A DNA stretch of 64,000 nt, from NCBI GenBank assembly GCA_943736015.1, contig OX031061.1, forward strand, positions 15,261,290 through 15,325,289, written 5' to 3'. The notes under the pieces were generated by a model. That model was not told where the DNA came from and made no database searches. It saw nothing but the letters and a program-made list of their open reading frames with translations. Each line of letters opens with the position of its first letter. Within the stretch, counting starts at the first letter, position 1. Made by a program: the position numbers and the translations under genes. The stretch is from Tridacna crocea. Its lineage: Eukaryota > Mollusca > Bivalvia > Cardiida > Cardiidae. This document shows positions 1-10,427 of this stretch, piece after piece.

Positions 1-432
1 ATGAAAAAAACAATACATATCACCAATAATTAAGGTATTCGCTTAAAAGGTTACGTAGCCCTTAAGCTATTTTTAGATTTCGCGCCAAAATCAAAAAAGC
101 ATTGTGGGAATGTTAAGTTACTGGCACGTGACTAATGGCGCTTAAAATCCATAACATAACAAACATGTAATTATTAAATAATGTCTTCTTCGGACGCTAT
201 GTTTGAAGCTTTGTCTGTGTATTTCTGGTATATAAATAGGCAAGTTGCTCATGTAAAAATAGATCGTGTTTCCCGCCGGTGTCGACCTGGGCTCTAGTGA
301 GTCTTATATCTCTTTCGATAGTTTTCGACTACTGGGGTTTTATGAAAGAAAATTATAAGGCTTTGGGAGTGTAAAGATGATTTTTTTACGTTTATAAAAT
401 TTTCGTCCCAGAATCTGAAGGGCGACCTTTAA
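1..432 (+). mobile_element. fam-G copy, cut by window start
   Basis: The left end is missing. The copy runs to GGGCGACCT followed by TTAA at 429-432. It shares with the other five copies the blocks CTACGTAGCC.TTAAGC, TTTCGCGCC, GGCACGTGAC and TGTCTTCTTCGGACGC. No reading frame is conserved between copies, so it looks non-autonomous. Confidence 0.8.
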
Positions 433-1289
433 TAGTGACATGGGTTAGTTGATTGAATGATGTTTTACACCACTTTTAGCATTATATCAGTCATACTACG
501 GCGACAGGTCACATGTCCGTGTTTGTCCTGCGTTTCAGCAGTGCTTGGGCTATGGACACTCCCGCGAAAATTCTAGCGCTACAAGTGAAGCTCGAACCTA
601 GATTTTCCAGATTACGAGCCATGATACACATTACCACAGAACCACGCAGGACACGCACGCACGCACTGACTTTTCAACAGAGCCATTCTGGCCAGCAATG
701 TGCTAACAACAAGTTCAAAACTCTTTGACTCTTCAGACGCGAAACCTAGACAGTTGACACTTCGACAAAATGAAAATAAAGAACAGGGGAGAGGGAAAGG
801 GGTCCTTCTTTATCTTGGGTGTAGATATGACTAAACATGCCGACGGTACAAATCTAGGATTAGCGTTGCACGATCTGAATATATGCTGTCCCCAGAGCCT
901 TGGCTCTCGCTTATGGTTATGAAAGGGATAAAATTTCATGAAATAGAGCATCGAACAAGGAATGAAATATGGTTATTCTTGTTTAAGTACACGTTTTTTC
1001 AAGCACAAATTTTGTGCATAACATTTGCATATTAAACGGCCACCACCCGGGACTCCAACCTTTTTATAAACACACCATGTATTATTAATAACACCATTTT
1101 CACCATATTTTTCAATTTTCCACCTTAAGCTCCCGCTATCGGCAATGACACTTAAGCGATCAATTTACATAGAGATAAACTGCTTAAAACACAACTGCGC
1201 AATTTGCATATATGCTTTTAGAGGCGTGCACGTTACCTTTATGACAAATCTCTACTCGAGGAGACGTATACTGCCTGAATAGCTGGCAC
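433..1289. other. No gene seen
   Basis: Apparently unique AT-rich DNA. Bases about 484-548 resemble 13672-13735 (shared TACGGCGACAG and AGCAGTGCT), which suggests an old low-copy repeat. The short reading frames at 513-728 and 733-951 show no recognisable protein. Confidence 0.6.
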
Positions 1290-1530
1290 CACGCGAAAAA
1301 GGGCTATCAGAGATTTGCGTAAAGTATTATCTCGGATCAGCCTGCGCAATATGCGCAGGCTTATCCGAGATGATACTTTCCGTTGTTATTTAATTTTCTG
1401 ATTTCTGCAAGTCTTCTATAGGACAAAATCGAACGTCGGCGTAAAGTTGTCTCGGATCAGTCTGCGAGGACTGTGCAGGCTCATACGTGACGACGCTTTA
1501 CGCAAATTTCCGAATGGCCCTTATCACGTG
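1290..1530. mobile_element. fam-C2 element with two palindromes
   Basis: The inverted ends (CACGCGAAAAAGGGC.. against the reverse complement of ..GGCCCTTATCACGTG) run into GAAATTTGCGTAAAG on both sides. Inside are two copies of a CTCGGATCAGCCTGCGCA palindrome facing each other. A younger copy lies at 59779-60003. No coding capacity. Confidence 0.7.
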
Positions 1531-1835
1531 TTGTGGGCCAAGTTTGTGTTGACGGCTGAACTTAAACACGGGCTAGAAAAATTGCGTTATGATATGAAAA
1601 GATAATGATATATGAGATAAGAAAAATAAAATGAGGCTAGATGAGATAATACATGTATAAGCAAAGAAAAGATACAAAAAAAGCAGATATAAGGGCGGTC
1701 CGATATATGAGTTCCCTTAACCTATTACTAGTATAAGTTAAATTTAATTTTATAGCCGATTGGAAAAAAAAACAACAAATTTTGCTTTTTCAAAATTATT
1801 TTTGGAAAGAAAAAAAAAAGATGGTCGAATCATAA
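1531..1835. other. No gene seen; A-rich, GATA-rich
   Basis: Purine/AT-rich sequence with several GATA/GATAA words between about 1590 and 1670. Nothing recognisable as coding. Confidence 0.6.
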
Positions 1836-1912
1836 CAGTGTGTAGTCAAGATCAGGCATCGCGTTTTGTGCAGTCTGATCTTGATCTTGAGTCACGTTAA
1901 TCAGGACAAGGA
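1836..1912 (-). mobile_element. fam-B fragment
   Basis: Decayed right part of the fam-B palindrome (GTGCAGTCTGATCTTGATC). It abuts a fam-A copy at 1913. Confidence 0.6.
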
Positions 1913-2204
1913 TTAAACCTTTACCACACAATCCCGACTTTTAACGATCCTGAAAAATAAAACTTCTTTAAACATTATGGAAAATTTTTGCTGTTACATA
2001 AAGGATTGAATAAAACGGAAATTCCAACAAATAGCCAAAATAAAAAAAATAAGGTAATTTCGAATTTCCTTAAGCCGGAAAAAGTATCACCAAATTCCAA
2101 TAATTTCGAATAGAAATTTCACAGTTCGATTGACACCTTAATTGTCGTCTGCATTTTCTTTCAATTTGGTCAGACAAAACTTTAGTCGTTTAGTAAGGAT
2201 TTAA
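1913..2204 (+). mobile_element. fam-A, palindrome decayed
   Basis: Both outer parts are recognisable (TTAAACCTTTACCACACAATCCC... and ..TTTAGTCGTTTAGTAAGGATTTAA). The middle is replaced by AT-rich sequence with no stem. An old copy. Confidence 0.6.
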
Positions 2205-2278
2205 ACAGCGGATGTTGCGATTATCCGGAAACATTTTTCCGACCCATTGTTACAAGATTTAACTGCAATCTCGATGTA

Positions 2279-2506
2279 TTTAACCTTTGACCCCGAAAAA
2301 AAAAAACCCCTAGTTTTCTAGACCCTGAAGGAGCCTTCTGAAAACCTTGTGGTAAAAGGAGAAAATGCTGGTAACCAGAATTTTCTCCTTTTCCCACAAG
2401 GTTTTCTACACTTTCACTGACATTTACTATCATTTTAATAATTATGTCGTCTGCAAATGCTCTCAATTTTGATCAGTCAAACATTTTGTCGTTTCGTGAA
2501 GAGTTG
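2279..2506 (+). mobile_element. fam-A, near full length
   Basis: Starts TTAACCTTTGACC and ends GTGAAGAGTTGA. The hairpin lies at about 2340-2405, with AACCTTGTGG in the arms instead of AACATTGTGG. The arm change is matched on the other side (CACAAGGTT), so the stem is preserved. Confidence 0.75.
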
Positions 2507-2660
2507 ACCATTGACCAAATAATTCCAAGTTTTTAACGACCCCGAGAATCGGGATTTTCGAATACATAATGGGAAAAGACATAGAGAAAATATTGGTAAC
2601 GATTTTCTCCCTTTTCCACAATAATTGAAATCTATCATTCCAAACACATACCGTGTTATT
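2503..2660 (+). mobile_element. fam-A left part, decayed
   Basis: Begins at the last four bases of the preceding copy and keeps CCAAATAATTCCAAGTTTTTAACGACC-like sequence and a weak stem near 2580-2625. The right end is lost. Bases 2661-2766 are unrecognised. Confidence 0.5.
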
Positions 2661-2766
2661 TCAGCCACAATTAATATCTCGCCTGTACAGTGCGTTAGTG
2701 TGGACAGGTATGATAATTATTCAGTTGCCTTTGCAGTGATAAGTTCTGAAATTGTTATGAAATTAT

Positions 2767-2980
2767 TTATTGAACCCTTTGCCCTACAATCTCGATTTTT
2801 AACAACCCTACGCGAGAAAGAAAACTTTGAAAACATTGTAGAAAAATGAGAAAGTGTTGGTAACCAGCTTTACTCTTCTTTTACCACGATGTTTTTTTAC
2901 TCTTTCACAGCCTAATTTTAAAATTCCAGCCACGTTAGAATTGTTTGAAAATACTTTTTAAAGTTTGTGCTATGGATTAA
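2767..2980 (+). mobile_element. fam-A, decayed
   Basis: TTGAACCCTTTGCC start, weak stem near 2830-2895 around TTGGTAACCAG, and a TTAA end shared with the next copy. Confidence 0.65.
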
Positions 2981-3199
2981 CCCATTGCTGCACAATCCCT
3001 ACCTTTAACACACCTGAGAAAGAAGACATTTAGAAAACATTGCGGGAAAAGGAGAAAATGCTGGTGACCAGCATTTTCTCCTTTTCCCACAATGTTTTCT
3101 ACCCTTCACACATCAAATTTCAATTTTTGATTCACTTTTATTTTGTCGTTCGCAAATGCTATCGATTTGGACAAGCCTGAAATTTTGTCGTTTGGTAAA
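2977..3199 (+). mobile_element. fam-A, intact hairpin, right end met by fam-G
   Basis: Begins TTAACCCATTGCTGC. The near-perfect palindrome lies at 3034-3106 with centre GGTGACC. The right end stops at TTTGGTAAA, where fam-G begins, so a fam-G insertion at the terminal TTAA is likely. Confidence 0.75.
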
Positions 3200-3747
3200 A
3201 GGTGGGTAGTTAGAATCTTCACATCACACCAAATTAAAAAATTCATATATCATTGAAATTTAAATGGGAAAAAAAAAGAAAAATACAAATCATCAATAAT
3301 TAATCATAAAATTACAAAAAACAATTTTTTTTAATGGTATTCCCTTAAAAGGCTACGCAGCCTCTTAAGCTATTTTTAGATTTCGCGCCAAAAATCAATA
3401 AAGAATTGTGGGAATGTCAAGTGACTGGCACGTGACTGATAACGCTTAAATTCCATTACATAACAAACATGAAATAATTATTTTCCATAATGTCTTCTTC
3501 GGACGGATGTTTGAAACTTTGTCTGTGTTTTCCTGTATTTAAATGAGAAAATTGATTATCTAAATATAGAACGTGTCTCCCGTTGGTGTCAACCTGGTCC
3601 GTAATTAATCTCTAATTTCTCGTGTTATCGGGTGGTTTTCGACTCCTGGGGTTTTATGAACGCAAATTGAAAGGCTATGGGAGTATAAGGATGATTTTTT
3701 TGCATTTTTGTAAAATTTTCATCCAAAATCTGAAGGGCCACCTTTAA
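3200..3747 (+). mobile_element. fam-G, full length
   Basis: AGGTGGGTAG start, GGGCCACCT end, TTAA after it (3744-3747). Keeps the CACGTG E-box within GGCACGTGACTGATAACG near 3428. Confidence 0.8.
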
Positions 3748-4067
3748 ACCTACATTTAACAAATATTATCTTCTGCAAAAATAGAAGCATACGCCTGACA
3801 ACTGAAAAAAGAAAACGAAACCGAACAAGTGTTGCATTATACAAAAAAATCATTATATTGATTTATATCTTGTTTTTTTGTCGTTACATTTTTTATACAG
3901 AATTCGTTTCTCCTATTTCACAGCAAGTACGAGACATGCTGCGTTCAATTTGCATTCACTCAAGCATTTTCAATCTGCCTTCGATCATATCAAAAGGGCA
4001 AGTAAGAGGGGGGACGTGTTAACCCGCACGGTTAAATCTTTTACCATTCACCTGTTTTGAATCTTGT
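3748..4067. other. No gene seen
   Basis: No recognisable gene or repeat. A 60-codon frame at 3878-4060 looks like chance. Confidence 0.5.
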
Positions 4068-4131
4068 CCAGCTAAACGCGACCCAGAGAACTTTTGTGGA
4101 CAATGTAGATCAAGATCAGACTGCACAGATG
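4068..4131 (+). mobile_element. fam-B left half
   Basis: Keeps GCTAAACGCGAC..TTTTGTGGACAATGTAG and one palindrome arm up to CAGACTGCACAGA. The other half is missing. Confidence 0.65.
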
Positions 4132-4225
4132 CTTAAGTCTTCTTTTTGTCAGAATACTGATCATATCTCAATGTCAGAACGTCATGTATCTGTTACAATA
4201 TAATTTATATCTGTTTTGTTTTTAC

Positions 4226-4757
4226 AGGTGGGTATTAGGTTTTTCACAACCAAGTTGAAAAATATATACATGTATATCACTGAAATTTATTCGAAAAGAC
4301 AATAAAAATCATCATTAATTAAGAATCATGACATTACAATTTTTTTTTGGGCGGTGGTATTCCCTTTAAAGGCTATGTAGCCCCTTAAGCTATTTTTAGA
4401 TTTCACGCCAAAAAAAAACATTGTGGGAATGTTATTTGATTGGCACGTGACTAATGACGCTTTAAATTCCATAACGTAACAAACATGTAATTATTTTCCA
4501 TGATGTCTTCTTCGGACGCTATGTTTGAAGCATCATCTGTGTATTTCCGGTATGTAAATGAGCAAGTTGCTCATGTAAAAATTGACCGTGTTTCCGGTCA
4601 GCGTCGACCTGGGCTGTAGTTAATCTAATTTCTTTCATTGTCGGATGGTTTTCGACCACTGGGGTTTTATGGATGAAAATTATACGGGTTTGGGAGTATA
4701 AAGAATATTTTGTTTTATTTTTGTAAAATTTTTGTCCCAAAATCTGAACGGCCGCCT
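4226..4757 (+). mobile_element. fam-G, full length
   Basis: Starts AGGTGGGTATTAGG and ends CGGCCGCCT. The flanks are no longer clean TTAA (..TACA / TGAA), so this is an older copy. The E-box CACGTG is kept. Confidence 0.8.
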
Positions 4758-4854
4758 TGAAAGTTTCTGAAAAAAAAAAAACAATGAGAAATACCTGTTA
4801 CAAGTAAAGAACTCGAATGATGCCATTTCGTGTTCTTTTTGTGTCTGTTGCACA

Positions 4855-4925
4855 ACATCTCCTTATCGGACAGTGTAGATCTGTGCAGTCTGATCTTAAT
4901 CTACACTTTCTGCAAAAGATACGTG
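4855..4925 (-). mobile_element. fam-B palindrome, collapsed
   Basis: CTTATCGGACAGTGTAGAT joins almost directly to GTGCAGTCTGATCTTAATC. Most of the left arm has been lost. Confidence 0.65.
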
Positions 4926-5100
4926 AGTTGGTCATAACAGCCAAAGGGATGAAAGAACCAGAAAGCGATAGAGTTTCATTTGATACAGGTAAAAACCGAA
5001 TGGATTTTCGGTAGAAACATAAAATAAAACTGAAATAAATTGTGAAAACGATAATGACGTTCTGACATATAAATATGAGCCGTGCCCTGTGAAAAAGGGT

Positions 5101-5325
5101 TTAACCCTTTACTCCATAGATACTTATTTCTACGCTTTGCTTGTAGGAGCCTTTGGAAAACATTGTGACGAAAGGTGAAATTGCTCGTAACGAGCAATTT
5201 CACCTTTCGTCACAATGTTTTCTATGCTATCAAAAGATGTTATATACACATAATAAAAAACAGCTTGCTTTTATTTAGTGTCAATTATAGATACCATAGA
5301 AATGCCCTATGGGGTAAAAGGTTAA
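5101..5325 (+). mobile_element. fam-D, complete (type copy)
   Basis: 225 bp between TTAA at 5101 and TTAA at 5322, with ends CCCTTTACTCC / GGGGTAAAAGG. The central palindrome runs from GAAAACATTGTGACG through TTGCTCGTAACGAGCAA to the mirrored TCACAATGTTTTC. The outer arms resemble fam-A; the loop and flanks differ. Other copies are at 22717, 23392 and 57881. Confidence 0.85.
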
Positions 5326-5400
5326 GGCATCTGCAACTGTTACGATCTATGTCAGCCTGCGCAGTACGTACAGGCTGATATGGGTCAAAACTGTTTGGTA
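5326..5400 (+). mobile_element. fam-C palindrome fragment
   Basis: GGCATCTGCAACTGTTACG then TCAGCCTGCGCAGTACGTACAGGCTGA and the mirrored arm. It directly follows the TTAA of fam-D. Confidence 0.65.
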
Positions 5401-5488
5401 TTTATAAATATATACGCATTGTATTTCTTGCATTTATAAATACGCATTGTATTTCTTGCATTTATAAATACGCATTGTATTTCTTGCA
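5401..5488. repeat. 28-bp tandem repeat, 3 units
   Basis: Units at 5433-5460 and 5461-5488 are identical (TTTATAAATACGCATTGT..). The first unit (5401-5432) has a 4-base TATA insertion. Confidence 0.9.
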
Positions 5489-5654
5489 TATCTGAGGAAC
5501 ATTCCACCACATGATTAAATCGGTTGTAAGGATCGTCCTTGACCTCTCTAGCAAAGAGAATTGACCCAGGCAAGCCTTCGCTAACTACGCCGGCTGGTCG
5601 TTGTCGACAGGTTTTTTTTTTGCAGATCTTCTAAAAACATTTTTACACGGTAAT

Positions 5655-6025
5655 CGGAAAGAAGGTATCAGGTAAAAATGTATTGGAAAAAAAGTGTCAA
5701 TTTTTGGTAGGAAGGTATCAGGAAAAAAAGTGTCGGAAAAAGTATCAATTTTACTAGGAAAGAATGTATCAGGAAAAAAAGGATCGGGAAAAAAGTATCA
5801 ATTTTTACTAGGAGAAAAAGTACATGTACATGTATCTGGAAAAAAGTATGGAAAAAAAGTATCAATATTTGCTAGGAAAGAAAGTATCGGGAAAACAAGG
5901 ATCGGGAAAAAAAGTATCGGGAAAAAAGTATCATTTTTTACTAGGAAAGAAAGTATCAGGAAAAAAGGATCGGTAAAAAAGTTGCAATTTTAAGAAAAGA
6001 AATTATCGGGAAAAAAAAGTATAGG
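5655..6025. repeat. A-rich minisatellite (GTATCGGGAAAAAA type)
   Basis: More than 20 irregular copies of (A)n-GTATC-(A/G)GGAAA, interspersed with TCAATTTTTACTAGGAAAG. The open frames in both directions here are a by-product of the repeat. Confidence 0.85.
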
Positions 6026-6098
6026 ATTATGGATAAGAAGATTCAGTTTATGTCAAAGTTGTGATTTTTTTGCAATATTTTAAATCATATAATTATCA

Positions 6099-6240
6099 GA
6101 GCTCCACATACAGGGAGTAATTTCGATTTCAAAATAAAAAAAAAACAAACTTTAATTATTCTCCACTTAACCCTATCTTGTGGGTACCCATTAGAATCGT
6201 CTCATCGAGAGATTCTCATTAAGACCCACAACATAGGGTT
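6099..6240. repeat. Low-copy repeat with hairpin
   Basis: Shares GCTCCA.A...GGGAGT and CCCATTAGAATCGTCT with 56539-56632. Bases 6172-6240 fold on themselves (AACCCTATCTTGTGGGT against ACCCACAACATAGGGTT). Confidence 0.65.
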
Positions 6241-6580
6241 TGGAAGAGAAATAATGGATTTAGAATACCATCACTCATTTCGTAATAGTAAATACCCAGT
6301 CTATGATGCTGCAATGTTGGGGTTTTGAGTACATATATACAAAGTGACTAAATTTCACAGTTTAAGCACACAGTTGTGACACAAACCATAAATATTTTTT
6401 AGGAAATGAAAATGCATTTTTGACTCTTATCCACACGTCAAAAATTTTAGAATTGTCAAAATTATAAGCATTTGAGACGGAAAGATTTAATTCGATATGC
6501 CTAAATGTTTCTTAAATGGTCCTGCGCACATAGCATATTTCAAAGGAATGTGGTAAAAAAATTAAAATGAAACAATAGAA
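6241..6580. other. No gene seen
   Basis: AT-rich, nothing recognised. Confidence 0.5.
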
Positions 6581-6584
6581 CGTT

Positions 6585-7020
6585 GTTTGAAAAGGAGAAA
6601 TGCTGTTAACCGGCATATTTTCCTTTTCTCACAACGTTTTCAAAAGGTATGATGGTTTTTAAATTTGTCCTGGATGTCTGCCGCATATTGCACCTTTCGA
6701 AGAGCTGTGGTAATACTAATAGAAATGAAAAAAAAAAACGTTGTGAGAAAAGGAGAAAATGTTGGTTACCAGCATTTTCTCCCTCTTCCACAGTGTTTTC
6801 TAATGCTATTTTGGTAATTAGGTTTGTCCTGAATGACAACCGAATTTTCCGTCTTTCAAAGGATTGTTTTAAAAATACTAATAGTAAAAAACATTGTGGG
6901 AAAGGAAGAAAATGCTGGTTACCAGCATTTTCTGCCTTTCCCACAATGTTTTCCACCATTTCTACTTATGCTGGTTACCAGCATTTTCTCCTTTTTCCCA
7001 CAATGTTTTCAAAAGCTTTC
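6585..7020. repeat. Tandem cluster of four fam-A-type hairpins
   Basis: Palindromes at about 6587-6650, 6745-6805, 6890-6955 and 6965-7012. They are separated by related spacers (TTTGTCCTG.ATG and AATACTAATAG occur twice, about 155 bp apart). The spacers do not match normal fam-A flanks, so this is a derived tandem amplification. Confidence 0.7.
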
Positions 7021-7059
7021 TTGATTATGATCTATAATACGCAGGATTGTTTTCTAACG

Positions 7060-7196
7060 GGTTAAACAATGTTGAAAACATTTAAACAAACATTTTCTCC
7101 CCATGTCACAATGTCGTCAAACATCATCCAAGGCTGGTGTATAGAAAGTCACAATTGTTTGCTAAAGAGATCGTCTTTTTCAACACAATCCCGACT
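7060..7196 (+). mobile_element. fam-A remnant
   Basis: Weak arms only (GAAAACATTTAAAC..., CATTTTCTCCCCATGTCACAATGT). Confidence 0.4.
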
Positions 7197-7408
7197 TAAC
7201 CTTTTATCAAACAATCCCTGGTTTTACGACCCTTTAAAAACATTGTTGGAAAAGGAGTAAGTGCTGATAACCAGCATTTTTCCCTTTGGCCACTATGTAT
7301 TCTATCTTGCTGAACACAAATTTCAATTTTTGGGTAACATTTATTTTGTGTCTGCAAATGCTTAGAATTTGGATCAGTCTAAAACCTTGTCGTTTGGAAG
7401 AGAATTAA
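7196..7408 (+). mobile_element. fam-A, decayed stem
   Basis: TTAACCTTTTATCAAACAATC start and GGAAGAGAATTAA end. The palindrome at 7240-7312 has several mismatches, with centre TGATAACCAG. Confidence 0.7.
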
Positions 7409-7592
7409 GACAACCCTAAGGTATAAAGCTTTTGAAAACATCATGGTAACCAGCATTTTCTCTTTTTTTTCCCCTCTGTGTTTTTTCTAGCCTTTCAAAT
7501 ATGAATTTCCATTTTAAAGTCATATTTGTTTTATTGTCTGCAGTTGCTTTCAATTTCAACAAGTCTATTTTTTTCGTTTGGTAAAGGGTTAA
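7405..7592 (+). mobile_element. fam-A, left part deleted, shared TTAA
   Basis: Shares the TTAA at 7405 with the copy before it and the TTAA at 7589 with the copy after it. It lacks the first ~20 bp after the end and part of the left arm. Confidence 0.65.
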
Positions 7593-7820
7593 CTCGTTAC
7601 CAGAATACAAAATTTTACTCTTGTGGAAATTGAAAGCATTTGTCCATGGCAAAATTCCTTAATACATAAATACTTTTTTTTAGCTAAGAAAACATCGGAG
7701 GAAAAAAAGGGGGAAATGCTGTTATCCGTAGTTTTTCCTTTTTTCCACAATGTTTTTTTTTTCCAAAATTTTTTTTTATCAGTAGCGTGAAAAAGTCTTC
7801 AATATGCAGCCAAGGGTTTT
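7589..7820 (-). mobile_element. fam-A, decayed
   Basis: TTAACTCGTTACC start. The stem at 7685-7755 is weakened by poly-A/poly-T growth. The right end ends near CCAAGGGTTTTACC. Confidence 0.5.
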
Positions 7821-7824
7821 ACCT

Positions 7825-8058
7825 CTTTACCTAACAGCAACTATTTACAGAAAATGCTAACAACTACATATACATGTAATTTTAAAACGCCTCAAATGAT
7901 GAAACCTGTCTCTAAAAGGATAGAAAACATTGTGGGAAAAGGAGAAAATGCTGGTAACCAGCATTTTCTCCTTTTCCCACAATGTTTTCAAAAACCCTCT
8001 TTCTTAGTGCCGATAAAAAAATCGTCATTGCGCAGTAAAGGGTTTTTAAGCCCAAAGA
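7825..8058 (-). mobile_element. fam-A, intact hairpin
   Basis: Near-perfect palindrome at 7922-7989 (centre GGTAACC). Outer parts are recognisable but worn (CTCTTTACCTAAC; CAGTAAAGGGTTTTT). Confidence 0.7.
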
Positions 8059-8507
8059 AAAACAAAAAATCAGGAAAAAGAAAACCCACACCGCATAAAG
8101 AAATTACACCTTGCTAAATAGTTCTTCTCCTTATCTAAACGACCGTATTTATATTAGGTATTAGTCCGCGTTTCATTATCAGAGATTGGAGAAAAAATTA
8201 TTTGTGTAAGTGACTTGGGCTCGATTCGACGTGTATTTTTTTTTTTAAACATTTTTGGATAACTCTTTAGATTTTAAGGTGGATAATATATTTTGGGCAA
8301 AACTGGAACGTAAAATATTCGGATTTATTTTTTCTTACACAGGTGAGCACGTATTTTACCCTATTATAGACTACAAGTTCTTTGGACTCGTCGAAATTCA
8401 GAGTACATTCATCTGCAGACGACAAATTAAAAGTGGCTTAAACGACGTGATTTTAATGAACAGAACAGAATAGAACAGAACAGAATATTAAGAAACGCTA
8501 GTAATTT
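8059..8507. other. No gene seen
   Basis: Unique sequence with a short GAACA pentamer run at 8458-8487. The 72-codon frame at 8255-8473 has no recognisable motif. Confidence 0.5.
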
Positions 8508-8562
8508 TTACGGGAATAGGAGAAAATGCTGGTAACCAGCATTTGCTCCTTTTGGAATGATA
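8508..8562. repeat. Isolated fam-A hairpin
   Basis: Only the inner stem GGAGAAAATGCTGG/CCAGCATTTGCTCC remains, without fam-A ends. Confidence 0.6.
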
Positions 8563-8583
8563 AATGTGTTCAAAAACTTAGCC

Positions 8584-8795
8584 ATTAACCAAACCGTCGC
8601 TGGTTTTTATGACCCTGAGATAGAAACCTTTTGAAAACATTGTGGGAAAAGGAGAAAATGCTGGTTACCAGCATTTTCTCCTTTTCCCACAATGTTTTCT
8701 ACCCTGCTGGAAACAAATATCAATTTTTCAGTTACGTTTATTTTTTTTGTCGTCTGCAAGTGTTTCAGTTTGGACCATGGAACAATCTAAGATAT
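8584..8795 (+). mobile_element. fam-A, intact hairpin
   Basis: TTAACCAAACCGTCGCTGG start. A perfect-looking palindrome lies at 8635-8702 (centre GGTTACC). The right end is lost after TTTGGACCATGG. Confidence 0.75.
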
Positions 8796-8837
8796 TTAGA
8801 GAGAAAGAAAGGAAGATTGCTCCATCTCAATATCGAA

Positions 8838-8930
8838 CAATTTAGATCCAAGATCAGACTACACGTTCTGTGCAATCTGATCGTGATCTACACTTTCCTC
8901 AAAAAAGGTCAGTGAGTCACACTTAGTGCA
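8838..8930 (-). mobile_element. fam-B palindrome with right flank
   Basis: GATCCAAGATCAGACTACACG..GTGCAATCTGATCG..CTACACTTTCC, followed by AAAAGGTCAGTGAGTC. Confidence 0.7.
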
Positions 8931-9139
8931 TTTGTAGATCTTTTGTAGTCAGTTAGTACTTACCGATAAACGAATGTAAGACTAAGATCGGATTGAATAT
9001 TAGGTATAATTTGATCTTATGTACACCACTAGTACAAAAATCCCGTGTTACTCTGAATATTGTAACGGTTGAATCCGGTGTAATTGTATTTCTTTATCAC
9101 GCATTCACAGCAAAAATGTAGATTTGCACTAATTGTAAG

Positions 9140-9319
9140 GTTTTGCAGACAACAATTTTAATTTTGACGCCACTGATGGATTTTTTTCTCTGATAGGGTA
9201 GAAAACATTGTGTGAAAAGGACAAAATGCTGCACCAGCATTTTCTGCTTTTCCCACAATGTTTTCAAGAGGCTTCTTCGTGAGGGTCGTTAAAAATGGAT
9301 AGTGTAGAAGAGGGTTTAA
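9140..9319 (-). mobile_element. fam-A, loop shortened
   Basis: The stem at 9200-9268 has lost the GGTTA of the centre (GCTGCACCAGC). The right end AGAGGGTTTAA is intact. Confidence 0.65.
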
Positions 9320-9324
9320 CTGAT

Positions 9325-9800
9325 ATGAAGAGAGTTTGCTCTCAGTATACTACTCAAACTTTGATAGGGATCACTTACATATTTCTGTATGGGTTTATAT
9401 GTTACAACAGTATTGCATAAACTCTTTATCATGCTGTAAAACTCTAGATTTGTCCAAGTTGAAAGCATTTTCTGACCAAAAACTATATGCAACGTGCACT
9501 ATGCTGTCTGTCATAGGGTAGAAAACATCGTTGGAAAAAGAGAAAATGCTGGATACCAGCATTTTCTCCTTTTCCAACAATGTTTTCCAAAGGCTTCTTT
9601 CTCAGTGTCTTTAACAGTCAGCATTGTGAGGTAAAAGCTTAAAGATCCATTTCCACTTGTCATTATATTGATCAGTGTGGCAATGGAACATAATTGTAAA
9701 ACCATACAGGATACATGCCACATATATATTTAGAGTAAATCCTTTAGGGTGATCCCTAGCAAATTTTGAGTAGTATATTCTTAATGTGAGAAACCTCAAA
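9325..9800. mobile_element. Inverted-repeat element holding a fam-A copy
   Basis: Bases 9335-9385 (CAGTATACTACTCAAACTTTGATAGGGATC..) recur inverted at about 9745-9795. Between the arms lies a fam-A copy (9416-9642, minus) with a good hairpin at 9522-9588. Either a foldback element carries fam-A or fam-A inserted into one. Confidence 0.6.
9416..9642 (-). mobile_element. fam-A inside inverted repeat
   Basis: TAAACTCTTTATCATGC start, GGTAAAAGCTTAA end, stem TTGGAAAAAGAGAAAATG..CCTTTTCCAACAATG, centre GGATACC. Confidence 0.75.
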
Positions 9801-9869
9801 GTGTCTTGTACTACTGTGGTTGTATTTCTGGTCAGTGTAGATTAAAACCAGCCATTCTTATATAACTTT

Positions 9870-10057
9870 TAGGGCCGAAGTCCAATAGCTCAGGACTTGA
9901 GAACAGGGTTCCAGGGTTCGATTCCTGGCTACGACCTTTGGTTCGGCCAGTTTTTTTCCGAGGCATGATTGACTATAGTCATTGCGACAGGATTCATTCC
10001 TCTCCCACGGTCACCGCTGACCATTGTTTCGATGATGGTTTATATGTGGGGAAGCAA
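9870..10057 (+). mobile_element. SINE-1, internally shortened
   Basis: The tRNA-like head has lost a dozen bases of the A box (CCAATAGCTCAGGACTTGAG), but the B box GGGTTCGATTCC is intact. The body follows (GATAGTCATTGCGACAGGATT). The 3' part after GGGGAAGCA is lost. Confidence 0.75.
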
Positions 10058-10427
10058 CTTTTGTCGTGAAAAGCCCCTTATAAGAATGGTTGTTGAAAAC
10101 GGGCCTTATAGGGGCGACCAGTCAAAAATTAACTTCGCCTTTGGGGACAGTTATCTGTTCTAGGGCCCCGTCCACACACGACACATGTTATGATCGACTG
10201 CAAAACCATAATAAGGTCTTTGTAGATAGACTTCTGTTGGATCAATACTGATTATCAGGGAGAAATCTATGTGATATTGGTATCGATTAATTCCTATCAA
10301 AGTTTATCTGAGTGGCCCATGAATGGGTGATGGCCACGCTTGTTGCCATTCTATAGATAAATCATGTGACTTGACTGTAACCCCCCAAAATTACCCGCTG
10401 TGACGAAATGAGTGTCCTATTTCTGTA
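10058..10427. other. No gene seen
   Basis: Unique sequence; nothing recognised. Confidence 0.5.

Noticed and set aside
4519..4740. A conserved peptide (IFIHKTPVVENHPT) in fam-G, also at 61868-62134
   Set aside because: The copies at 1, 46608 and 51315 have stops or frame changes in the same region, so the similarity is only that of repeat DNA.
5401..5488. CRISPR-like direct repeats
   Set aside because: Units are contiguous with no spacers, and the DNA is clearly eukaryotic.
5694..5993. 99-codon Lys/Ser-rich frame
   Set aside because: Product of the A-rich GTATCGGGAAAA minisatellite.
6606..7065. 117- and 138-codon frames on opposite strands
   Set aside because: They run through palindromic fam-A hairpins, which read similarly on both strands.
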